From assembly GCA_016841565.1 (NCBI GenBank), contig JAENYX010000006.1:52561-92866 (forward strand): a DNA stretch of 40,306 nucleotides. The letters are read 5' to 3'. Numbering within the stretch: the stretch's first letter is position 1; each line of letters starts with the position of its first letter. Source of the stretch: Clostridium thermobutyricum. Lineage in GTDB: Bacteria; Bacillota; Clostridia; Ch29. The notes beneath the pieces are model-generated. The model searched no databases. It had not been told where the DNA came from and saw nothing but the letters and a program-made list of their open reading frames with translations. Made by a program: the position numbers and the translations under genes. Positions 33,285-40,306 of the stretch are shown one piece after another.

Positions 33285-36200
33285 TCAACCTCACCTTTTT
33301 CTGACTTTTCTTTGTAACCCATAAGACTCCAAAATTCATTGTCTTTTATATCCTTAAGCATCCTGTACCTGTTATCGGCAAATCCTGTATCAAACTGGCA
33401 TATGGAGGAATATTCGCAATAAGTGCAGGAGGTAAATTTATTCCTCCTGTATGGGGCAATGGATACATCCCCCTTGAGCATTTCCTCAGCCGACCGGGCC
33501 AGCAGCTTCCTGACATAGCGACGCAGCAGGTCAAACTGCTCTGCATTTGCCGCCGAAGATTTACCCAATACATCCCCCTTATTGATTCTGGCAGGTATGA
33601 TAAGGGAGCTGCCGTCTATCTCCCTGTCCATCTCCTTTATAAGCTTTATATCTTCCAACAAAAGACCCTTCATCCTGAGCTTTTTCATAATGGCTTTTTC
33701 TATCTCCTGCAGAGTCATTCCCCTGCCGTCGGTTATTATGGGATCGTCTATCATAAAATACAGTATTCCCCCGGGCAGCACCGGCTCCTTGAAACTGCCC
33801 GACCCGTTTTCCCAAAGGGCGTCAAGATAAGTAATCAGCTGAACCTGCAGGCCGTAATAAACGTCCGACAGGCTGAAATCCTTATTCCCCGATTTGTAGT
33901 CTATAACCCGCAGATAGGTACCGTCCTCCGTTTCCAGCGTATCAACCCTGTCAATCCTTCCGGTCAGGTACACCTTTTCTCCCCATTCGAGTTCTATGGT
34001 AATGGGGGGGTACTCTCCCTCTCCCCCGAAGGACAGTTCATATCCCAAAGGCTCAAATCCGCTTCTTTTTATATGCTGTGCAATCAACCATACCGCCCTT
34101 GCAAGTATCCTTTTAAGCCTTACGGTAAAATACCTGTACCTGGGCGAGCTGCTTAGTATGGAGGCCGACTTTTCAGACATTATACCGTCGACAATGGCCG
34201 ACACCTCATGTATGCACTGCTCACTGTCGAGGTCTCTCCACGTTATTCCCTTTTCCCTTAAGTTTCTTGAGAACATGTCTATAACATTGTGCATGAAGGT
34301 TCCCATGTCCGGAGCTGTTAACCGGAACACCTTCCTGTCCTTTGCCTTTAATCCGTATTGTATATAATAAGCAAATGGGCAGGCTGCAAACCGCTCAAGC
34401 CTTGAGATGGTTGTATAAAGCGGACTTCCATACAGCTTTTTTGCCTTGTCCCTTCCAATACTGCCGGTCTGGTTGGAATAGTCAAGACCCGACAGCATGG
34501 TCATATACCTCTCTGACCACTGCGGGTTTTCCATATACCACCGGTGTACATCCTGCCAGACCTGGCCCATTTCCAGCCCCTCGGCTCTTCTCCTCACGGT
34601 GGATATCAGCCGGTTAAAGGTTGGCAGCGGTGCCGCCACCAGCTCCAGGTTGTCGGCATCGGTATTCCGGTCTATAATATGGCTGTATTGGCTTATATTT
34701 GGAAACAACTTCTTTACCCGCGATATAATAATGGACGGCCTCATGGCTCTGCCCCTGTGATCGGCTATGGGATAGCTTAGCCTCAGGAAGCTTCCGGCGG
34801 TGGTTAAAACGCTGTATACAAGATACTGCTCTTCAAAGGCCTTTGCCCTGGTATCCTTTGCCAGTTCAATTCCCATATAACGCAAATTTTCCCTGTCCCT
34901 GTCGCACAGAATACCCTCATGACCTGAAACGGCCGGAAATATACCGTCATTTACTCCCAATATGTAAAGAGCTTTAATGTCATGGCTTTTTGTCCGTTCG
35001 GCGCTTGTTACCAGTACCTGGTCAAGGGCAGGTGGAATAAGCCCTATTCTGTACTGTGCCATGCCGGCCTCCAATACTCTTCTGAAGCCGGCCATGCCTG
35101 TAACCTCGTCCCCCATTACTTCCACCAACTGGTCCAGGGCTTCAATTACTATGCCCCATATCTGCCGGTATTCATTGGCCAGGTTCAACTGACCCGAGCT
35201 CTCCAAATCATCTATCCTTTCCAGTATTATTGCGGGTATCTGCAGCCGGCATAAAAATTCATATAATGCCGTACAAAGTTGGCGTACCGTTTTTGGTCCC
35301 TTTGTTTCAGAACGCAGAGCCAGTAAAGGCTCTGTCACCCTATGCCTTATTTCATTTACCCTCTCCATTGTCTCTGTTTCGTAATCTGTCATTTCCCGGT
35401 GGTCAAAGGGCAGTCCCATGCTGAAGGTCCATTCCTTCCGGCCGGTCCAGGCACCTCCCTTTATGCCGCAAGCCAGCACATAGTTTTCCAGGACATCAAT
35501 ATCTCCGGCAGGAATCCCCGACAGGCCGGTCTTTAAGTACCTGAATACCGCCTGGTAGGACCAGTTGTGAATAAATATATCAAAGACCGAAAGTATGCAT
35601 AGAATCAACGGGTTGCTCAATATATCCTTCTTTCCGTCTACAAAGCAGGGTATTCCATACTCATCAAATATGGAGCTTATCAGTTTATGGTAGGACTTGG
35701 GGTCCCTGGCGGCCACCGCAATGTCCCTGTATCTCATGCCTTTGTCTCTGCACAGCCTCAGTATGTCCCTTGCGGTATTCTCCACCTCCAGATAAATATT
35801 GGCGGCGGTGTATATGCTTATATCCCTGGTTTTCTCCTCATAGCAGCTGCAGGGAAAGTTAAAGTACTCCCGCTCAAGATGCATCAGCTCACTGCTTTCC
35901 CTGAACCTATAGGGAGGCTTTCCTGTCAATGAAACCGGCGGTTCAACGGCTGCGCCCCTTCCCTTTGCCACGGCCGTCAGCCTGGAAACAACTTCGCTTA
36001 AGTGCGAGAAAACCCCCGTAACATCAGAAGCGTACTCCTCAATGCAGTCGGTGCACACACATATGCTTACTCTGCGTGCTTTACTCAACATCTCTCCAAT
36101 AATAGCATACTCCTGGGGTGTAAACCCCGAAAACCCGTCCAGCCATATCTCGGCGCCATCCAGGAGGCTGCTTGTGCCCAGCTTCTCAGCTAAAAAAGTG

Positions 36201-36742
36201 AAGTCATCATCCGAATCGATATACTTTTCATGAAGCTCCCTTTCAAAAACCCGGTATATCTCTGCCAGTTCCTCCAGTTTTTCTTTCAGCAGCCCGTCGT
36301 CCCCAAGACTGCTGCCGGCATCCTTCAATCTGTCGGGAGTGACCTTGTACCTTTTGAACTCGGATATGGTATCGGCAACTATCCCTATAAAGCCCTGCTG
36401 CCGGGCTGCCTTTGTAAATACCTTCAGATTGTCCTTCATGCCGTCAATTATCTTATAAAGGAGTATCCCCTTTCCGGCAGAATCGATATGCCTTCGGGAC
36501 ACCCCTCCCACCTCATTAAACACACGGTAAGCCATACGTCTAAAGCTTAAGACCTCGGCCCCTACAATGCCGGTTGACCCTACCGTCCTTACCAGGTTTC
36601 TTTCGGCCTGCAGGGTATACTGCTCGGGTACAAGCAGTATCAGGGGACCTTTATCTCCGTCCCTTAGCATGGAATTAATTTCCTGCATGCAGAGGTGGCT
36701 TTTACCACTGCCTGCTCTCCCGTATATAAACCTTAAACCCAT
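33281..36742 (-). CDS. addB: AddB nuclease subunit with Fe-S staple
   Basis: 1153-residue partner of AddA. Walker A is GRAGSGKSHL; the nuclease motif is LRVIDYKSGNKDF. Four cysteines expected for the iron-sulfur staple are present: Cys788 (FAACPFAYYIQYGL) and Cys1106, 1109 and 1115 (CTYCEYSSIC). Both nuclease sites of AddAB therefore appear active. The ATG at 36742 has a weak site (GGGTGAA). A TTTACA/TATAAT promoter lies about 90 nt upstream, heading the addBA-sbcDC operon. Confidence 0.97.
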   Translation of the reverse strand: MGLRFIYGRAGSGKSHLCMQEINSMLRDGDKGPLILLVPEQYTLQAERNLVRTVGSTGIVGAEVLSFRRMAYRVFNEVGGVSRRHIDSAGKGILLYKIIDGMKDNLKVFTKAARQQGFIGIVADTISEFKRYKVTPDRLKDAGSSLGDDGLLKEKLEELAEIYRVFERELHEKYIDSDDDFTFLAEKLGTSSLLDGAEIWLDGFSGFTPQEYAIIGEMLSKARRVSICVCTDCIEEYASDVTGVFSHLSEVVSRLTAVAKGRGAAVEPPVSLTGKPPYRFRESSELMHLEREYFNFPCSCYEEKTRDISIYTAANIYLEVENTARDILRLCRDKGMRYRDIAVAARDPKSYHKLISSIFDEYGIPCFVDGKKDILSNPLILCILSVFDIFIHNWSYQAVFRYLKTGLSGIPAGDIDVLENYVLACGIKGGAWTGRKEWTFSMGLPFDHREMTDYETETMERVNEIRHRVTEPLLALRSETKGPKTVRQLCTALYEFLCRLQIPAIILERIDDLESSGQLNLANEYRQIWGIVIEALDQLVEVMGDEVTGMAGFRRVLEAGMAQYRIGLIPPALDQVLVTSAERTKSHDIKALYILGVNDGIFPAVSGHEGILCDRDRENLRYMGIELAKDTRAKAFEEQYLVYSVLTTAGSFLRLSYPIADHRGRAMRPSIIISRVKKLFPNISQYSHIIDRNTDADNLELVAAPLPTFNRLISTVRRRAEGLEMGQVWQDVHRWYMENPQWSERYMTMLSGLDYSNQTGSIGRDKAKKLYGSPLYTTISRLERFAACPFAYYIQYGLKAKDRKVFRLTAPDMGTFMHNVIDMFSRNLREKGITWRDLDSEQCIHEVSAIVDGIMSEKSASILSSSPRYRYFTVRLKRILARAVWLIAQHIKRSGFEPLGYELSFGGEGEYPPITIELEWGEKVYLTGRIDRVDTLETEDGTYLRVIDYKSGNKDFSLSDVYYGLQVQLITYLDALWENGSGSFKEPVLPGGILYFMIDDPIITDGRGMTLQEIEKAIMKKLRMKGLLLEDIKLIKEMDREIDGSSLIIPARINKGDVLGKSSAANAEQFDLLRRYVRKLLARSAEEMLKGDVSIAPYRRNKFTSCTYCEYSSICQFDTGFADNRYRMLKDIKDNEFWSLMGYKEKSEKGEVE

Positions 36743-36832
36743 AGGTATTCACCCAATTCCGATTTTTATTTTATCCAAAATCTGCTATAATTTAGATATA
36801 AAACTAATCCAAACCAGCATGTGTATAATGTA

Positions 36833-36861
36833 ATTATAGTAAATAGAACCCGAGTTGTAAA
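36833..36861 (-). promoter_or_regulatory. Sigma-A promoter of the addBA-sbcDC operon
   Basis: On the minus strand TTTACA (36856-36861), a 17-nt spacer, and perfect TATAAT (36833-36838). This would give a leader of about 85 nt before addB. Confidence 0.6.
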
Positions 36862-36876
36862 ACATTTTGACCTGTT

Positions 36877-36900
36877 CAGACTGGCAAAAACAGCAGTCTG
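36877..36900 (+). repeat. 7-bp inverted repeat upstream of the VIT/VWA gene
   Basis: CAGACTG (36877-36883) and CAGTCTG (36894-36900) are perfect inverted copies around 10 nt (GCAAAAACAG). They lie 43 nt before the VIT/VWA ATG and just upstream of the divergent addB promoter. Operator or hairpin; function unknown. Confidence 0.5.
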
Positions 36901-36942
36901 TACCCGTCATATACCTGTGATATGGTTGTTAGGAGGTGCGTT

Positions 36943-39402
36943 ATGAAAACGGGATTAATAAACAGGGACAACCCTTGCCTGGATATACCCCTTAAGAAAA
37001 TAGATATTACCGGTAGGGTATGCGGTACCCTGGCACAGATAGACGTAAAACAAATATATGAAAACAACGGCACTGAAAAAATAGAGACCATTTATATATT
37101 TCCGGTACAGGATTCGGTATCAGTCACCGATTTCAGCGCTAAAACAGGAGATAAATCAGTAAACAGTTTTGTCATGGAAAAGGAAGAAGCCATGGCGGCC
37201 TACCAAAAAACAGCCGACTGGAGAGAAAGCCCGTTTCTGACCCGACAGCAGCCGCCCAATGTGCTGCAGATTGCCGTTGGAGAATTACTGCCCGGTGAGA
37301 CAGCTGTCATACATGTTTCCTATATACAGGAGTTCAGATTGGATGACCATCAGTTAAGGATTACAGTACCCTCCCTTCTGTCCCCGGACACCGACATGTA
37401 TGGAACCGAAGAATACCAATGCCGGGAAAGGGTTGGATACACCGCCACCCTTAATATAACCATAGATTTATTGAGGCAGGTCTTGCACTACCACTCCCCA
37501 TCCCATGCAATAAAGGTGGACAGGCATACCCAAGACAAAGCCACCATCAGCCTTGCCGAAGAATGCGCCCCAATGGACAGGGATTTTGTCCTGATATGTG
37601 CATGCCGGGAAGTGGAGAGCAGCCGGGGAGTTGCATACAGTAATGAAAACGCCCAGCGGATGGTCTACCTTACCTTTGTACCGGATATTCCTTTTATTGA
37701 AGAGAGCAGGGGTGACAATTATATATTTTTAGTGGACATTTCCGGTTCCATGGCGGGAGAAAAACTTGCCCAAATCAAGTCGGCGCTTAATATCTGCCTG
37801 AGAAATCTTTCGGAAACAGATACCTTTAGTATGGCTGCCGCCGGTGACCAGCTCCACCTTTTCTCCCACGGACACAGCCTTCCTTTTACCCAGGTCAGCC
37901 TGGACAGGGCTGCTGCGTGGATTGAGGGATTAAAACCGGCAGGTAAAGCCGAAATATTCCAGGCAATCAGGTATTCCCTCCCGCCGGGCAGCAGCAAGGA
38001 AAGTATAATACTGCTGTTTACAGACAACCAGACGGGCAATCAGGATACAATTATAAGCTATATTAAGAATAATATAGGTAAGAACAGAATCTTTGTATTT
38101 GGGATAAAAAATGCTGCCGGCGGCTGTACATTGGAAAAAATAGCTCAGGCCGGCAGGGGAAGATTTCAATGCGTATGCCCCGGAGAAGGGATGGACGAAA
38201 GATTGGTACGGCAGTTTGTTAAAGTAACCTCTCCCTTATGCCAAAACATACAACTGGATTGGACCGGCATTGAAACAGAGGATGTTTTCCCGGGCAGTAT
38301 TTCAAGTGTTTTTGATATGGAACCGGTAGAAATACTGGCCAGGTTTTCGGGACCGCTTGAAGGGGATATTATGCTAAGGGGTAATGCGGGAGCCCGGGAA
38401 TTCTGCATGAGCCTTGATGCTTCGGCCATACCCTATGACAGCCAACTGGGCCTGCTGGAAAAAATATGGGCAAAAAAAAGAATAGCATATCTTGAGGACG
38501 TCCTCTCATATACCAATGCTGCAAAACATGAAACGCTCCGCAATGAAATAATAAAGCTCTCGAAAAGCTACAACCTGGCCTCATCACTGACTTCCTTTGT
38601 TGCCGTCAACGTCAGGCCCAACAGAATATCGGGGCTTCCCACCACCCGGATGGTGCCGGTACATACGCCGGTGAGCCCGACAGATGATATGGCATGCACA
38701 GCTGACCATAATGACATGGCAAATGATCACCATACCCGGAGGGATAAAACCGAACCAATGGCCGGAAACGGGCCAGCCCCTGCCGGGACAGCCTGCATGT
38801 TTGAACAGATACCTGTGGGCAGCAGGCTGGAACCGCTGACACACAGAGATATCCTCAGGATACTGGCAAGGAACCAACAGGCCAATGGCGCCTTTTCTCC
38901 GGGTGTTCAGGACAACCTGCTTACAAAAATAGATACGACGGCATTGGTTCTTATAGCCTTTACGGTGGGAGATGAAAACATAAGAGCCTATAGAAAGCAG
39001 CTGGAGAAATCCATTAAATATCTGCTGGAACGTATTGTCAGCGGAAGAATCCCTCCCCAACCGTCCAGAAACTCCGATGCGCTTCTAAAGACTCTGCTGG
39101 CATTAAAGCTGTGTCTTGCTAAGAACATACCAAAGAAAGCCACCGGGGAATGGATTTCCCGGTGGATAGAACATATTAAATCGGTATCCCAAGTATCGTC
39201 CTCCCTGGTGGGCTGCCAAAGCGAAATACTAAGGTTTATCGACCACGATATACTGCAGCTGCATACACCCACCATAAGAGCAATAACAGCGGTAAATGAG
39301 GACCCCTCCCGCCTTGAAGAGCAGATTGTCATTTCAGCCGGCGAGAGGAATACCATCCCTGCACTGGCCAGGCTGGGGATACTAAAGGCTTTGTCAAAAT
39401 AA
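36943..39402 (+). CDS. VIT and von Willebrand factor A domain protein
   Basis: 819 residues, no signal peptide or membrane helix, so probably cytoplasmic. An N-terminal VIT domain (about 1-130) includes IYIFPVQDSVSVTDF and the family ending LPGETAVIHVSYIQ. A VWA domain (about 258-440) has MIDAS DISGSM with Asp265, Ser267 and Ser269; the usual TDG is TDN. After a linker, a helical C-terminal part contains LARNQQANGAFSPGVQDN, like the QxxxG(S/A)F repeats in other bacterial VIT-VWA proteins. I chose ATG 36943 because AGGAGG is 6-7 nt upstream; the earlier codon at 36922 has none. It is a single-gene unit with its own terminator. VWA domains bind proteins; the partner and role are unknown. Confidence 0.88.
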   Translation: MKTGLINRDNPCLDIPLKKIDITGRVCGTLAQIDVKQIYENNGTEKIETIYIFPVQDSVSVTDFSAKTGDKSVNSFVMEKEEAMAAYQKTADWRESPFLTRQQPPNVLQIAVGELLPGETAVIHVSYIQEFRLDDHQLRITVPSLLSPDTDMYGTEEYQCRERVGYTATLNITIDLLRQVLHYHSPSHAIKVDRHTQDKATISLAEECAPMDRDFVLICACREVESSRGVAYSNENAQRMVYLTFVPDIPFIEESRGDNYIFLVDISGSMAGEKLAQIKSALNICLRNLSETDTFSMAAAGDQLHLFSHGHSLPFTQVSLDRAAAWIEGLKPAGKAEIFQAIRYSLPPGSSKESIILLFTDNQTGNQDTIISYIKNNIGKNRIFVFGIKNAAGGCTLEKIAQAGRGRFQCVCPGEGMDERLVRQFVKVTSPLCQNIQLDWTGIETEDVFPGSISSVFDMEPVEILARFSGPLEGDIMLRGNAGAREFCMSLDASAIPYDSQLGLLEKIWAKKRIAYLEDVLSYTNAAKHETLRNEIIKLSKSYNLASSLTSFVAVNVRPNRISGLPTTRMVPVHTPVSPTDDMACTADHNDMANDHHTRRDKTEPMAGNGPAPAGTACMFEQIPVGSRLEPLTHRDILRILARNQQANGAFSPGVQDNLLTKIDTTALVLIAFTVGDENIRAYRKQLEKSIKYLLERIVSGRIPPQPSRNSDALLKTLLALKLCLAKNIPKKATGEWISRWIEHIKSVSQVSSSLVGCQSEILRFIDHDILQLHTPTIRAITAVNEDPSRLEEQIVISAGERNTIPALARLGILKALSK

Positions 39403-39433
39403 GAGCAGAGTTATCTGCTCTTATTTTATTTAC
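39400..39433 (+). terminator. Strong terminator after the VIT/VWA gene
   Basis: TAAGAGCAG (39400-39408), a 6-nt loop and CTGCTCTTA (39415-39423) form a perfect 9-bp hairpin followed by TTTTATTTA. The left arm includes the stop codon. Confidence 0.85.
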
Positions 39434-39546
39434 GTGAATTTCTACAGAATTAAAAGGAATTTAAGAGTTATCCTACATATAATGAATTATTTTGCACCCA
39501 CGGGCAAAAGCTATATATTACAGGATATATAGGAAAGGTGCGTTAT

Positions 39547-40306
39547 ATGAAGATACAAAGGCGGAAAAATAAAAAGCCGGACAATCCTCTTACCGACAAT
39601 ATGGATATAAGCCAGCGCTATCAAGAGGTCCAAAAGATGAAGCTGGGCCCCTGCCTGGAACAGAACCTTCAAACCCTGCAGCAAGTGAGCGGATACAGCT
39701 GCGATGTAAAGATTCGCAGATTTAATATAAATCGGCACATTCCCGCCGCCCTCGTTTATCTGGACAATATGGTAAAGGACACAACGGTGGAAGAGATGCT
39801 CCGGGCTCTTATGATAGACACTCTGAAGATAGAAGACTGGGATAGGAACCACGGCCTTTTGCAGTCTGCCATTAAAAACCTTCTTATAGTCAACGGTGTC
39901 GAGGAAGTGAACAGTATAGGGGACCTGTTCTTCAAAATGACCTATGGAAACTCCGTATTTATGGTCGAAGGCCAGTCCACAGCCTTTGTCTGCTCCACCG
40001 TTGACCTCAAGACCCGGAGCATTGCCGAGCCAAATGCCGAGACAAACATCCGGGGTCCCCGGGACGGCTTTGTTGAAAGCCTGTGTGTAAACATTTCCCT
40101 GATTAGGCGCCGTATAAGGGTTCCCCACCTGTGGGTAGAAACGCTGGAAATAGGAAAACTCACCAAAACACTGGTTGCCTTTGCCTATATAAAGGGCCTG
40201 TCCGATGAAAAAATGCTGGCCGAGCTCCGCACCCGCCTGACCCGGATAGACACCGATAGCATCATTGAAAGCGGGCAAATTGAACAATTCATAGAGGACC
40301 AGCCCT
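39547..40306 (+). CDS. GerA-family spore germination receptor A subunit, 5' part (cut by window end)
   Basis: Open frame of 253 codons that runs off the window without a stop. The protein starts with a basic segment (MKIQRRKNKKPDNPL), then the N-terminal domains of GerA-type A subunits. TRSIAEPNAETNIRGPRDGF followed by VESLCVNISLIRRRI is the diagnostic core of this family. The membrane segments should lie beyond the window. GGAAAGG lies 8 nt before the ATG. A possible promoter TTGCAC, 16 nt, TATATT precedes it, but receptor genes normally use sigma-G and I could not find a clear site. It marks the organism as a spore former; B and C subunit genes are expected downstream. Confidence 0.93.
   Translation, partial: MKIQRRKNKKPDNPLTDNMDISQRYQEVQKMKLGPCLEQNLQTLQQVSGYSCDVKIRRFNINRHIPAALVYLDNMVKDTTVEEMLRALMIDTLKIEDWDRNHGLLQSAIKNLLIVNGVEEVNSIGDLFFKMTYGNSVFMVEGQSTAFVCSTVDLKTRSIAEPNAETNIRGPRDGFVESLCVNISLIRRRIRVPHLWVETLEIGKLTKTLVAFAYIKGLSDEKMLAELRTRLTRIDTDSIIESGQIEQFIEDQP

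Noticed and set aside
1..40306. CRISPR arrays, tRNA, rRNA, insertion sequences or prophage
   Set aside because: No spaced direct repeats, transposase or integrase frames, phage structural genes or tRNA-like cloverleafs were seen in reading both strands.

Overview
The window looks like chromosomal core DNA from a spore-forming, anaerobic member of the Firmicutes (class Clostridia). The evidence is a GerA-type germinant receptor, two CotF-like coat proteins, an acpS-nnr-lolA-like-alr-mazEF block with Bacillus-type synteny, an addBA-sbcDC repair operon, FeoAB iron uptake, CsaB/TagA surface-polymer enzymes, strong AGGAGG ribosome binding sites and frequent GTG/TTG starts. GC content is moderate and similar throughout. 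I see no rRNA, tRNA, CRISPR, prophage or insertion sequence. Genus cannot be fixed from sequence alone.

Layout. (1) 22-2918, minus: a LonC-like protease with a degenerate P-loop and a small PrcB-domain protein, separated by a terminator. (2) 3046-10166, minus: a tightly packed seven-gene unit (anchored coiled-coil protein, DUF5693 membrane protein, CsaB pyruvyl transferase, TagA/WecG glycosyltransferase, SAM methyltransferase, two-subunit transketolase) that probably makes or decorates a cell-wall polymer. (3) 10167-10538: a structured intergenic region with a near-consensus sigma-A promoter for a divergent PAS/sigma-54 activator (10539-11960). (4) 12059-17435, minus: a CsoR-type repressor, then mazEF (own promoter), alr, a LolA-like lipoprotein gene, nnr and acpS. 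(5) 17559-22004: small accessory genes, namely a coiled-coil protein, an orphan HypA-like zinc protein that has lost the nickel-ligand histidine, two CotF-like proteins, an EamA transporter, a two-helix membrane protein, and a calcium-loop protein with a sigma-D-like promoter. A hairpin-forming interspersed repeat lies at about 18280-18358. (6) 22197-24627, plus: feoA-feoB. (7) 24624-36742, minus: addB-addA-sbcD-sbcC, convergent with feoB and overlapping its stop codon. (8) 36943-40306, plus: a VIT/VWA protein, a terminator, and the 5' part of a gerA-type gene cut by the window edge.

How the parts fit. The addBA-sbcDC operon encodes double-strand-break processing. acpS to mazEF combines cofactor repair, fatty-acid carrier activation, D-alanine supply and a toxin-antitoxin pair. 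The DUF5693-csaB-tagA unit points to a pyruvylated, N-acetylmannosamine-type wall polymer of the kind that anchors SLH proteins. Most of this is recognisable core biology. The parts most worth a second look are the transketolase/methyltransferase tail of the surface operon, the nickel-site-less HypA homolog, the sigma-D-like promoter on the calcium-loop gene, the palindromes near csoR and in the 10.2 kb leader, and the interspersed repeat.
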